From Gigaspora rosea (lineage: Eukaryota; Glomeromycota; Glomeromycetes; Diversisporales; Gigasporaceae): DNA of 64,000 nucleotides. Location of the stretch: contig QKWP01001149.1 in NCBI GenBank assembly GCA_003550325.1, positions 62,001-126,000 of the forward strand, given 5' to 3'. Shown piece by piece: positions 23,948 through 35,321 of this stretch. Within the stretch, counting starts at the first letter, position 1. Each line of letters begins with the position of its first letter. The notes under the pieces were generated by a model, which saw only the letters and a list, made by a program, of their open reading frames with translations, searched no databases and was not told the DNA's origin. Position numbers and translations under genes: made by a program.

Positions 23948-25273
23948 TAGTGTTTTGACCCGGGTGAGTGTCACCTGGGTCACTCACAGGTGGTGGGTGA
24001 CCTGGGTCAAGTTGTAACAGTCCAGGTGAGAACAGGTGGGTCAACCCATGGGTCACCCATGGGCAGAGACCCAATACAAATTAATGCAATTTATATTGAT
24101 TAGAGATGGAAAAAATGCGCATTTTATAATAAAATGCGCATGATATATAAAATGCGCATGATACCGCATGATAAAAAATTTTTTAATTTTTATCTTTATA
24201 ATTGATAATATATCTAAATAAAGATACTACATATTGATTCTTTGCCTATATATATAAATTTTTACAAATTTGCTAATTGTAAACTTAATCCAATAACAAA
24301 TAGTATGCAGCTTAGTTTTATTGGTGAATGCCAATTTTTAAAATAAGTGTAGCAAAGAGAAAACCTTATATTGCTATATTAGTTTTAGCTCATTGATCAC
24401 CTTTTTGTAGATCAACATAAAACTACGAGTCACTGAGAAAATTAGTTGATTATCAGATAATCTGAGTGGCAAAAATTCTGACCAAAAATTCTAGAATCAA
24501 TCATTAAATATTTGGTTGAATGTAACTTTTTTTGATATTCGCTAATATATATATTTACTATTTTTTATTAATCATATGATTTATCTATAGCAGAGCATTT
24601 GTGTTCTTGCACTTGTACTTATTCTTGAACTTGAGACCATTATACAAAATGTTTTCAAATTCGTAACCTTTTTTAGCCCAAAATAGTTTGTAAATATTAG
24701 GCAATCAAACAACAAAAGTAAATTTGGAAAATCACGTTCATGATTTTGTATAGTTTAAGGCGTTAATAAGGGCATTAAAAAATAATATAATAATAACTCA
24801 AATGTTTCGACCATGATAATAGTCATAATCATCCTATGTATTTCTGCTAGTTTTCCTATATTTAGGTCACATTTTTCGGATATGACCAATCAAAAATGTT
24901 AAATTGAGCAGACCAGAATGAAATATTTAGATAGATTAGAATGTTATTTTATATTTAATTTTTCTATATAAAATTTTGATGGGATAAAATGCGCATGATT
25001 CGGAAACATGCGCATTAATGCGCATTCATGCATATGATTGAGGAATCAAGCGCATGCATGAAACCTATCTCTAGTTACACCCACCCAGGTCAAATCACTA
25101 GTCATATTAACCACCTGAAAATTTTTTTTTAATTGACCCAGATGACCCGACAGGTTACCTGTCGGGTGACCTGGGTGGTGTCTTTTTTTGGACTGACCCA
25201 TTTCTACTTGAGTGGCACATTGACCACCCATCAGGTGACCCAGGTGAAGATTTTTAGACAGGTCAATTCACTA
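23948..25273. mobile_element. hAT-like non-autonomous element, 1326 bp
   Basis: Ends are TAGTGTTTTGACC on the left and GGTCAATTCACTA on the right. Flanks are GAAGTTAC at 23940-23947 and 25274-25281, a perfect 8-bp target duplication. Subterminal regions are packed with ACCTGGGTC and its complement, in both orientations, resembling the repeated transposase-binding sites of hAT elements. No transposase is present. The middle is taken up by a second element. Confidence 0.85.
24101..25073. mobile_element. Nested element with ATGCGCAT subterminal repeats
   Basis: Inverted ends are TAGAGATGG on the left and CTATCTCTA on the right. Just inside both ends AAATGCGCATGAT-type units recur several times. 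Positions 24800-24920 are similar to 41500-41610 (shared TTCGG..ACGACCAATCAAAAA-type text), so the interior belongs to a wider family. Immediate flanks do not show a clear target duplication, so borders are less certain than those of the outer element. Confidence 0.6.
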
Positions 25274-26255
25274 GAAGTTACCATTAAAGAAACCAACAAG
25301 TAACCAAAGATTAGGACAAATATTAGTAGTTCTACAACAAGCACTTGAAGTCAATAGTTTAATACCAAACGATACTGCTATATTCATTTATGAGCAGCAA
25401 CACAAACAAACAGAATATATTAACTTATTAACTGCAACCTATCAACAAATAGGAGCAATAAAGTAGAAACTTATCAGAGCCATCGAAGAAGGACTTATAC
25501 CATATTTTATAACACAAATAATTGTGCACGGAGCAAACTCCTTACAAGAAATCTTAACCAATAAAGGAGCTAACTTTGTACAAGGACGTGATATAATCAA
25601 TTTAGAAAACAAAGACTATATTTCAATAAGCATTTACAGGACAAAACAAATTTCAGAAGATAGTACTTTCAATTATACACCAATATTCAATAAAGAAGAA
25701 CCAAATGAAATAAAAGTAATACCTAAAACTAAATATAACTCAATATCGACAAAATATAAAACATTATATTTACAATACCTTAATAATACAATATACCAAA
25801 TATTTTCGTATTTATCAAAAGATACTGACATTATTTCAGTACTTAAATCACAAATAACAGCCTAAATATCTGTAATACCTGACAGATATATATTTGGAAA
25901 AATTATATTACAAATATTTTCAACAGAAATACTGCCTCACGAAATAATAACATTATTATTTACTACTCAAGCAGAAAAAGCATTATATTCTTATGGATTA
26001 CTAAAAGAAGAAATTAAAGAAGAAGTGTATTTTTGTGTTACTATTTTGAATAAAGAACCCTTACAAATAATAGTACATCAAGGAACACCTGGTATCAAAA
26101 TAAACATATATAAAGTCACCAATAACCAACCATTTATTGGAAGATACTATTACATTATTGCATTATTTGACAACTTACTTGAAGATGAAATAGCCATCAA
26201 AATAGATATTTGGCACAAATACATTTATATTAAAGTTCAAACTATTATAGCATAA

Positions 26256-26615
26256 ATGCCAATTTGCGGAAACTGCAAAGTACATAAAGAAACTGATAAC
26301 TTTGATATAAGTAAAAGAACTAAAAAACAGTATAAGTATTATAATAAATGTAGATTACGCCTTAATACCCCTAAAGCAAAAGAACAAAGAAAATTATATC
26401 ACCAGAAAAAATCTATTGAGAAAAAGATACAGAAACTTGAGAAATTTATACAAGAAAATCCTGATCACGCCACAAAAACATATAAGTACACAAATTGTAA
26501 CGAATATAAGAAATACTCACAATTTGGATTAGAACAAAGAGGGATACGTACTAAGTGCTCAGACTGTAGAGAAAAAAGAAAACCCTATTTTGAAAAGTAT
26601 TTTAAGAGGAAATAA
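26256..26615 (+). CDS. Small duplicated-zinc-motif protein, 119 residues
   Basis: The frame is open from ATG at 26256, 3 bp after the previous stop. It contains two similar halves. The first has CGNC near residue 4, NFDISKRTKKQYKYYNKCR, and the second has YTNC near residue 77, QFGLEQRGIRTKCSDCR. Each looks like a CxxC-x(about 22)-CxxC zinc ribbon, with one Cys changed to Tyr in each half (KYYNKC and KYTNC). The middle is a basic coiled helix. Similar short CxxC repeats occur in phage and giant-virus proteins, but I cannot name a family. Intact length suggests that it is less decayed than its neighbours. Confidence 0.5.
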   Translation: MPICGNCKVHKETDNFDISKRTKKQYKYYNKCRLRLNTPKAKEQRKLYHQKKSIEKKIQKLEKFIQENPDHATKTYKYTNCNEYKKYSQFGLEQRGIRTKCSDCREKRKPYFEKYFKRK

Positions 26616-26681
26616 AAACTAGGAGCATATAAAGGACAATATCCAATACAGAAAGCAAAGAAAGCACAACAATGAAAATCG

Positions 26682-26807
26682 ATGAAAGAATGCGACAATG
26701 TTCAAGATGTAGATAATACCAACCTATCCTTGAATATAAAGGACTCTCCGAAACCTATGAAATGGCTTTCAATAATAATTGTGCATATTGTAGAAAAATT
26801 ACCAATT
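26682..26807 (+). pseudogene. Zinc-ribbon fragment upstream of the Nudix frame
   Basis: One frame reads QCSRCR, then YQPILEYKGLSETYE, then NCAYCRK, a CxxC-x(about 25)-CxxC pattern with one TAG after the first pair. It overlaps the start of the Nudix text in another frame. It could be the N-terminal domain of the Nudix protein or a separate small gene. Confidence 0.4.
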
Positions 26808-27503
26808 AAAAAACAGACGATTAGTACAAGTCTTTATATTCAGAAGAGATTCAGAAAAAGGGATACAAATAATGTTATCACAAAGAATACATCCCGAGAA
26901 ACCCTATTTAGGAATGATGCAAGGAACTGGAGGAAAAGAGATGTCTATACAGACAATTGTGGAAATGAAACCTTAGAAACAGAAGAAGATGCAGCAATGC
27001 GAGAAACACTTAAAGAGTCAGGAATAATCCTTGATGAAGAAAAATTACAGAAGATCTGGAGTAAAACAGTGTCATCACAACTTGAATGACCGCTCGAAGA
27101 TGTGATATTCAAGAAGTGATATATTAGCATTACACTCTCGATATTTATATATCCATGGGATTGGATACAAGAACCATTAGCAATGAAGCCAGATAAATCA
27201 TCTGACTGGACATGGCATACATTTCAGGAAGTCATATTCATGAACCTGTTACCTATGCTACAAAAGAACCAAGACTTCATATTTCAAGAAATTGGAAAGT
27301 ATTTCAATTACTGCAAAATAGAATCACTTGGTGAACAAGAAGAATCCACCATATCACCTATGACGGAAACAGAATTCAGCTGTTTTAAAAAGAAGACAGA
27401 AAAATTAACGACTAAAGAAATAATCACTATTGAAAAATATAAGAAAGGTGTAACCTTCGAAATTAACAGATTACGAGGAAGGCTTACTAAAATTAATAAG
27501 TAA
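26808..27503 (+). pseudogene. Nudix hydrolase, frameshifted
   Basis: The first part, in one frame, has LVQVFIFRRD, then IMLSQRIHPEKPYLGMMQGTGGK. This is the typical strand-turn-strand lead-in to a Nudix box with the GGK before it. After a frameshift near 26940 the box follows as ETEEDAAMRETLKESGI (about 26970-27020), which keeps the Glu, the Arg-Glu pair, one helix Glu (KE in place of EE) and the final Gly of GX5EX7REUXEEXGU. A stop lies at 27087. The next frame (27183-27503) carries the WTWHTFQEVIFMNLLPML helix and a Lys/Glu-rich tail. Nudix enzymes split nucleoside diphosphate-linked compounds, such as damaged dNTPs, or remove mRNA caps. Target unknown. This is the last recognisable frame before the permease. 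Confidence 0.65.
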
Positions 27504-28230
27504 CTTAATAATTATTACGGAAGAAAGTACTTACAATATTCGATTTTCGAGATAGAAATAAAGTATCAGAAAAAGTAAACTGTAATCCGACATTAGAAGA
27601 AATAAGACATAACGTAGTAAAATTCAGAATAACGTATACAGATATACAGTACAGTACATGAAACCGGAGATAAGAAGAATATCTTACGCCAATTGAAAAT
27701 CCGAACAATTAAAGATTATCTTAGCGCCGATCAGGCATATGTCGCTACGATAGATCAACTGGCACTATCTTACCCGAATTATCAGTTAATCTGATAATCA
27801 CCGGTAAAATCATCCGGACACGTAGATCGATGCCTCAACCGGTCGCCCCATCTCATCGGGCGATTTCGGGAAATTTGAAAATATGGGTCAGCGAGTAAAT
27901 AAACTTATGTACTTACCTAATAAATTTTTCTATGAAAATTTTTCCCCTTTAGTTAAGAAGGAAATGTGGCGAGCCACGGTAACAAAAAAAACTAATAATA
28001 ACCAATGCACCTACAAATAATAATTATCTGAGATCTGTCGCCAGAAAAATCTCGAGAAGGGGTTAACTTTCGCCCTGAACACAAAATTTCACAAATTACA
28101 TGATCTTCATAATGTTTACACACTAAGGTTCTTCCGGACAAAAATCTAACTTCCTAAAATTTCTTTATATTAAAATGCCTCTAGACATTTAATATTTCTA
28201 CTTCTGCATTTGAGTCAAAAAGAACGTTAA
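27504..28230 (+). promoter_or_regulatory. Upstream region of the permease gene
   Basis: Coding-like remnants run to about 27720. Beyond that the DNA is more mixed in composition and shows no ORF. An inverted repeat ATTATCAG / CTGATAAT with a 5-base spacer lies at about 27779-27799. This interval should contain the permease promoter, though I see no diagnostic element. Confidence 0.35.
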
Positions 28231-30891
28231 ATGAATATGAGTAACGAAATATCAATCGATAAAGCTGACAATATCAATGCAATTGTTAAAGCTGATAATA
28301 TCATTGAATTCGATAAAGCAGATAATATTATTGCAATTGATAAAGATAATAGTATAATTACAAACGATGATTATAGTAGAATTACAAACGAAACAGACGA
28401 TAGAATAAGACCACTCGATAATTATAATGTAACAATTACAAACCGTATGAAATCTTTAGGAATATTATACGGGATAGGATATAATCTTAACTGTATCATA
28501 GGAGCAGGTTCGTTTGAAATTTGAATTTATTTTTAAAAATTGTCTTTACGATGAATGAAGATTATTGTTATTTTAAATAGATATTTTCAAACCTGATAAT
28601 ATATGGATACTAGTTCAGTCGCCAGGAGTTGCTTTGGTGCTTTATTATGTTTGCAACAGTATTAGCTTGTTAGGCAGTTCAGTCTACATTGAGGTATAAA
28701 TGATGAAAATCATGATTAGCGAATTGCCAGTTGAGATTGTTAGATTATATAACATCAATCTTATTGAAAATTGTTTACAGTTGGGAATTAGATCGTTACC
28801 TTACGGAATAGGCGAACAAAAATACATTACCGATGCATTACGTTCAAAAAGAAATGCTGGACATGTGTTTAGTTTCGTTGCAATCTTGTAAGCGAATTTC
28901 TAAATACTCATAAATTTATGTACGTACATACGTATAATAGTCAGTTTCAATTTTTTATAACAGTGTAATATTCCCTGGTATAATAGTAGCCGAATCTTAC
29001 ACTTCTGCTCAATACCTTCTTTACTGTTTTCGAGGAAATTTAAGTGATGATTTGATGTAAGAAAATTTTTTTTGAATTTATTATCGATTTTATATACTTA
29101 ATACGGACATAGTGTTACGACTGGCTGAGTGAGGAGCTACATACATCGTTTGAATTTTACAGCATCTCTAATATAATCTGGTGAAACTCCTTTGCTTTTT
29201 TTTAACACCAGTTAGAAATTAACAAAAGATTCACAGTTATTACTCATCAGCCTCACACAGTCATAACAATAGTAGCAATGAAAATCGGACGAAACTTTCC
29301 GTCCAAATTTAAAGTTCGGTTAGGTGTACAAAACTGATAAGCAAATAGCAAATATGGTTTTAATTTATTAATATAAGGATATACTTTTGAATTTATAGCA
29401 CTGTGGCTGTTTCTATTGAACTTTTATTAATTATCATGTTGTATCAAATATGCTCTAATAGAGTGTCTGGTATTATAAATAATACATTAGTTTTGTTCAA
29501 AATTATTACCTTACTTTTTATTTCCGTGGTTGGATTAGTAAAATTAGGAACTAATCATAATAATTGGAATAATATTTTTAATACATCGTTTAATTTTGGA
29601 GCATATGGAAATGGTCTAATAAAGGTAAATTATATAATTTCCATATAAAATTTTCTAGTAATTTACCAAAAAATTAATTAAAATTTAAACTAGGTTTTAT
29701 TCACATATGAAGGTGTGCTAGTTAACATATTATTAGGCATAAAATTGACAAATTGCTAATTATATTTCATTTTGTCGTAAATATTCTAGGATGGAATAAT
29801 ATAAATTGTAAGAAACTTTTTTACAACTATTATTAGACAAGATTTGATTTTAAACGTAATTGGTACAAATTTCTTTCTTTATAGATCTGATTGGAGACTT
29901 CAGACCAAACTCCGAAAATCGGGAAGAACTTTCATCTATTCTAACGCATTCTTCCCAAATAAGTGTTTGGATTTCCTTTTTACTTTGTAAGGGTTCGATT
30001 TTATTTTAATCATTTGAATTGCTTCATATCGTTTTCTAATTATAAATTATTTATTGTTTAGATGTTTTAACCAATGCTGCTTTTATAACAGTAGTTGGGT
30101 ATAATGTTAATGATAACGTAAGCACCCCAATTGCTTTGCTTTTTGGCAAAGAATTGTTTGGTGAAACTGGAGAAAAGCTTATGTCAATTCTTATTGCAAT
30201 TTCTGCTTTTGGATGCGCAAGTGCAAAGATTTTCACGTACGTATGATTACCACATTATCACGCAAATTAGACTATATTGAATTAATATCTTAAAATTTTT
30301 AGCCATTTACGAATTATAAAATATGCTGCCTTAACCGGATTCATACCCAAAAGGATATACTTTATATTTGATTCTTGTGTAAACACTGATGGATTTAATA
30401 ATTTATTATTAGCAGCGTCACAATTTTTATATTATTTAATTTTATCCTTTATTTTTTTGATAAAAAATAAATATAATATTTCGGATTTTTTCTCTACCAC
30501 ATCGCAATACTCTGCCATGATTTATCATGGCACAAGTGCATTATGCTTATATGTAGGTTAAATTATGTAAATTTATTTTTGATTTATTCAATTTAATAAA
30601 AAAATTTTTTATCAATTGTATTAGATTTTAAAAAGAAGAAGACGAAAATTTAAATTTATGTCTATAATTTATCTTTTAATCATAGTTTTCATTATCATCG
30701 CATCATTTGTCCCGCCTGGGAATAGCGATTTTGATTATCTAATATCATACTGTATTTCATGGTCGGCTACTATATTAGGTGTAATTATTTGGTACATCCG
30801 TAATCGAAGTCAAACAAACCAAAATGAAGAATCTAATGATGAAATGAATGTTCCAACGGGTTTGTTCATGTCCCAACATTTTTATGATTAG
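28231..30891 (+). CDS. Amino-acid permease (APC superfamily, LAT/MUP1-like), 11 exons
   Basis: Splicing 28231-28507, 28581-28693, 28781-28887, 28964-29056, 29399-29624, 29694-29712, 29790-29807, 29885-29986, 30062-30236, 30303-30552 and 30625-30891 gives a continuous 548-residue protein. All introns are GT-AG. It is a multi-pass membrane transporter that would import amino acids. The family marker near the first helix, GYNLNCIIGAD, is followed by the glycine-rich GIGEQKYI, SAQYLLY, the helix LLIIMLYQICSNR, YEGWNNIN, the FGKELFG and SAFGCASAKIF segments, QYSAMIYHGTSALC and a C-terminal IASFVPP helix pair. The N-terminal 70 residues are a hydrophilic Asp/Ile/Asn-rich tail with KADNI repeats. 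Exons 6 and 7 are only 19 and 18 nt. Exact substrate is unknown. Confidence 0.85.
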
Positions 30892-32120
30892 ATTGGTATC
30901 ATTTTTCTAATGTTTTTAATTTCCAAATTCCTAAACCGGTAAATGCAGATGTTGTTGATAATGAGATATCAAAATTTCTAGAAAATAGATCTCTACGATT
31001 GATTCCATTCGATGATTTACAAATTATTAAAGAAATTGGAAATGGTGGGTTTGCAACAGTATTTTTGGCCAAATGGAATAAAAATGGATCAACAGAAAAT
31101 GTTGCGCTTAAATTTCTTCGAGGATCACAAAATGATTCTGAGGCACTCTTAAAAGAGGTAGATATTTGATATATGAATTTAATGATTTTCTGTATTTTAT
31201 TTTACTAATATATTTTATTGTAGCTAACTGTATATTATAATATTGGACAAAAAGTACCCACATTTTTACAATGTTACGGAGTGTCAAAAAATATTAAAAA
31301 ATCCAAAGACTATATTTTGGTTATGCAATATGCCCCAATGGGTTCTTTGAAACAAAATCTTTGTAAAGTTGCAAAAATAGAGTGGAAAGAGAAATTAGAA
31401 TTACTATCATTTATTGCACTTGATCTTAAAATGATGCATTCTCATGGTATTATCCATCGTGATTTACACAGTGGGAACATATTACAGAATAACCTTTATA
31501 ATGCATATATTGGAGATTTAGGACTTGCAGAAACTGTTAATAAAGCATTAGCTAAATCAAATAGAATTTATGGTGTTTTTCCATATATAGCGCCTGAGGT
31601 CCTACGCAAAAAAGGATATACTCCCGCATCTGATGTCTATTCATTTGGCATAATAATGTGGGAGGTATCTTCTGGAAGGTTGGCATTTTCAGACAAAAAT
31701 CATGATACATGTTTTCTTATAGAAGTTTGTGATGGTGTAAGACCAACTGTTGCTAAAGGCATGCCACAATGTTATGTCGATCTCATGAAAAGATGTTGGG
31801 ATAAAGATCCAGAGAAACGTCCAATAGCTTCAGAAATTTATGAAATTATTCAATCCTGGAAAAATAATTATGAAATTTTATTAAAATTTAATAAGTTTGA
31901 AACTATACTTGAAGAATCAGGAACAATACATCCTAAAGCAATTTATACAAGTAGATTCATTAGCCATAAAGAATTATTGATAATAAACTCACGGGAAGTT
32001 TGCACAAACGGAATTATTAATGATTATAACAAAATTATAGAAAGTCAAGAAAATAACCAAATTATAGATAAGGAAGATAACATACCTATTGAGTGTATGT
32101 ATAAGCTTATGTCTGAATAA
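30892..32120 (+). CDS. Protein kinase (tyrosine-kinase-like), two exons, no own start codon
   Basis: Exons 30892-31157 and 31224-32120 encode a complete kinase catalytic domain. Motifs are the glycine loop GNGGFATVF, the VALKFL lysine, the LLKEL glutamate, the HRDLHSGN catalytic loop (from 31455), DLG in place of DFG (31515), APE and SDVYSFGIIMWE, followed by the C-lobe CWDKDPEKRP. This fits the large tyrosine-kinase-like expansion of AM fungi. About 80 residues trail the domain. No ATG lies in frame between the upstream stop (TGA at about 30886) and the glycine loop. A GT-AG intron of 92 nt at 30800-30891 would join this exon in frame to the last permease exon, giving a 905-residue permease-kinase fusion. 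Otherwise an unseen upstream exon or a decayed start must be assumed. Confidence 0.8.
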
Positions 32121-33039
32121 AAAAAGATAAATCCGCATCGGTACGCTTGTCGCAGTGTGAATAATGCCTTGTTTATTATCAAATAATAAAACAAAGAATT
32201 GAAAAAGTCCAATGAAGACGTAATAGACGATTTTTTATAGTATAATGACAATAATAAAAATCTGTGGTTCCGTAATCACGTTAAATTTCATTTGCCCAAA
32301 ATATAACCCGCGAATTGCCACTACAGTTTTATCAAAACTGTAAGTCATAACTTTATATTGGATTAGAATTATTTTATATAATAGTATATAGAAAAATTTT
32401 GTAAAAATTTTGTAAAAATTTTTTGTCATGGTATAATTAGTAATTTCTTACGCAAAATTTTTGATTTATGGATTCTTATAAAACTAATTTTTTGATGCAA
32501 TCTGTTTATCTAAATCAAAAAAAAATTTTGCTTTTACAATTTATTATCTTTTCAATAATTAAGTCGTTAAAATTTATGTTTAGGCAATAATTAGATAATT
32601 TTAAAATTTTCCAATCTTAATTTTATACTTCTTTTTTTAAGCTTAAAAGTACATCATTATTTTTATTTAAAATAAAGGCTTTGAGTCAAATTGCATGAAA
32701 AGGACTCAATTTGATTGAGTGTCCGACTCATCGTTATAGGAACTTCAGTCAATTAAAAAGTAAAAATAAAGTAGGAAAGATACTTTCAAAGTGTTACAAG
32801 GGGTTTAATGTTTTAATAAATGTTTTTTTTTGTTTTATTCGTGGATTTAATGGATTTGAATGTGTTAGGGCATAAGATTTATATATTGTATATTTAGGTT
32901 TTTGCAAATTATTTATTTGGTTCGATAGTTTTTATTAGTTTATATTGATTTATAAGTTTATATAAAACTAGTGCCATAGGTGGCGCATTCGCGCCACCCA
33001 TCTTATACAGAATTTAATAACTATTCTAGTTTTTTAGAT
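32121..33039. other. Intergenic region downstream of the kinase
   Basis: No gene seen. The stretch is AT-rich. A small GC island near 32977-33000 reads GGTGGCGCATTCGCGCCACC, a near-perfect palindrome. It resembles the GTGGCGCATTCATGCGA at 6650, which stands at the head of the 115-bp satellite. Confidence 0.4.
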
Positions 33040-33320
33040 ACTCAAAATAGTAAATAAACATGAATTTGAATAGCTTATTTTATTTACCTAGTTTAATACA
33101 TAAATGATCTTTATACTCACGCAAATTAATGCAAATAAAAAGAAATTAAATAGTAAATAAATATGAACTTGAATAGCTTATTTTAATTACTTAGTTTAAT
33201 ACGTAAATGATCATTATCTCACTAATTAATAAAAAGAAATTAAATATTAAATAAACATGAACTTGAATAGCTTATTTTAATTACTTAGTTTAATACGTAA
33301 ATGATCTTTATATACTCAAT
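33040..33320. repeat. 106-bp satellite, first block
   Basis: About two and a half diverged copies of the unit described at 34205-35130. The array is interrupted after TTTATACTCA at about 33320. Confidence 0.75.
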
Positions 33321-34204
33321 ATTCCAGTGATGTGTAGCATGTTAATATCAAACAATTGGTACAATTGGGATCTAAAACAAATAAAATTAAAAAATTAAAA
33401 AATGGTGGTGGGTAATGCAAAACGAAAAATTAACTTTGTTTGGTCTAAGAGTCAAAAAAAAATCAGAAATCTCATTCTTAGGACAACGCGCGAGTTAGTT
33501 TTATTGTTAGTTCAGATTATTAGGTATGCAAAGTTGATTTTTCGTTTTGCATTATCCTCCATTCCATTTTTCAATTTTTTTAAATTAATTTTTTTTTAGA
33601 TTCTAAAATGTGCCCATTGTTCAATTTTTAATATCTATTTTTCCCACAATTTTCATTTGGTGTCATCCAATGGAGACCTTAATTTCTCGTAATTGTCCAA
33701 TAGGACTGACAGGAAAAGCATGATTGCTGGTTAATTCCTTGTTGCGCAAAATAAAAAATTATCCTTGTATAACCTTAAATGTGAATATTTATTCTATTTG
33801 CAGTAAATTAAAAAAAAAATTTGACTGACCAAGGATTCCATGTAATGCAAAACGAAAAATCAACGTTTAGTGCTTTATTATACCACTGAAAATTCCTGTT
33901 GACCTACATGTGTTTATATTAAGCAATCCATCCATTTTTCAATTTTAATAATTACTTAATTGTTTTGACTATATAATATGCAATTAAAGTTTGAAATTAT
34001 TATATAGTTTCTATTATGAGTTATCGTTATAAACATTACCATTCTGGCGATACACAGTATGTGAGTTACTAACGTATGTTATTAACGTTATCCATATCTC
34101 AATATAATTTAAAGTTATAATGTGTGCATAATGAACGGAAGTCAATTTTTTAAATTTCGAAATGCAAAGTGCTTGTAATGATCGAAAGTCGTTTTTTTTT
34201 AGAT
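33321..34204. repeat. Interruption of the 106-bp satellite, with copies of the 115-bp satellite
   Basis: Several half-units of the 115-bp repeat lie here in both orientations (AATGCAAAACGAAAAAT near 33414 and 33846; its complement near 33530-33560). No protein is recognisable, although frames of 65 residues are open. It is probably a composite insertion into the array, but I found no clean target duplication. Confidence 0.45.
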
Positions 34205-35130
34205 ACTCACAATCTAAATTAATGCGAATAAAAAAAATTAAATAGTAAATAAATATGAACTTGAATAGCTTATTTTATTTACTTAGTTTAATACATAAAT
34301 GGTTTTTATACTCACGTACTAAATTAATGCAAATAAAAAGAAATTAAATAGTAAATAAACATGAACTTGAATAGCTTATTTTAATTACTTAGTTTAATAC
34401 GTAAATGATCTTTATACTCACAAACTAAATTAATGCGAATAAAAAGAAATTAAATAGTAAATAAACATGAACTTGAATAGCTTATTTTAATTACTTAGTT
34501 TAATACGTAAATGATCTTTATACTCACAAACTAAATTAATGCGAATAAAAAGAAATTAAATAGTAAATAAACATGAACTTGAATAGCTTATTTTAATTAC
34601 TTAGTTTAATACGTAAATGATCTTTATACTCACAAACTAAATTAATGCGAATAAAAAGAAATTAAATAGTAAATAAACATGAACTTGAATAGCTTATTTT
34701 AATTACTTAGTTTAATACGTAAATGATCTTTATACTCACAAACTAAATTAATGCGAATAAAAAGAAATTAAATAGTAAATAAACATGAACTTGAATAGCT
34801 TATTTTAATTACTTAGTTTAATACGTAAATGATCTTTATACTCACAAACTAAATTAATGCGAATAAAAAGAAATTAAATAGTAAATAAACATGAACTTGA
34901 ATAGCTTATTTTAATTACTTAGTTTAATATGTAAATGATCATTATACTTACTAATTAAATTAATGTGAATAAAAAAAAATTTATATTAAATAAACATGAA
35001 CTTGAATAGTTTATTTTAATTACTTAGTTTAATACGTAAATGATCTTTATACTCACAGACTAAATTAACACGAATAAAAAGAAATTAAATAGTAAATAAA
35101 CATGAACTTGAATAGATTATTTTAATGGGT
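34205..35130. repeat. 106-bp tandem satellite, main block
   Basis: About nine head-to-tail copies. The GATCTTTATACTCACAAACT start recurs at 34407, 34513 and 34619, exactly 106 bp apart. Central copies are nearly identical and outer copies are more diverged, the usual pattern for arrays homogenised by unequal exchange. The unit contains GAACTTGAATAGCTTATTTT and TAATACGTAAAT. No coding potential. Confidence 0.92.
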
Positions 35131-35321
35131 TCTTCTAGACATCTCTAACTAGAGAGATATATATATCTCTGGCCTTTTAACCAATTAAAATTCAAAAAAG
35201 TCACGTGATCTCCATTTTTGTCGATCACTCGATGATGCGATAACGCCGGACAGGTCGGCTACTTTTGTGTAATCCGGAATTATTATCTCTTTACAGAAAA
35301 GAAAAATAAAAAATTTTAAAC

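Larger units (their letters stand above)
23236..26252 (+). pseudogene. Large unknown protein of the composite block, split by a transposon
   Basis: Coding text runs from 23236 to about 23947 in several frames, is interrupted by the element at 23948-25273, and resumes at 25282. The best-preserved parts are 23387-23605, containing INQLAVVAIQINAASF, 25524-25862 and 26025-26252, the latter two in the same frame but separated by stops. The sequence before 25524 contains PNDTAIFIYEQQHKQTEYI with one TAG. It is rich in Ile, Asn, Thr and Tyr and shows no transmembrane or catalytic motif that I know. Total length without the insert would be about 560 residues. A structural protein is possible but only by elimination. 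Confidence 0.4.

Noticed and set aside
34205..35130. CRISPR-like regular repeats
   Set aside because: The 106-bp units are head-to-tail with no unique spacers, and the genome is eukaryotic.
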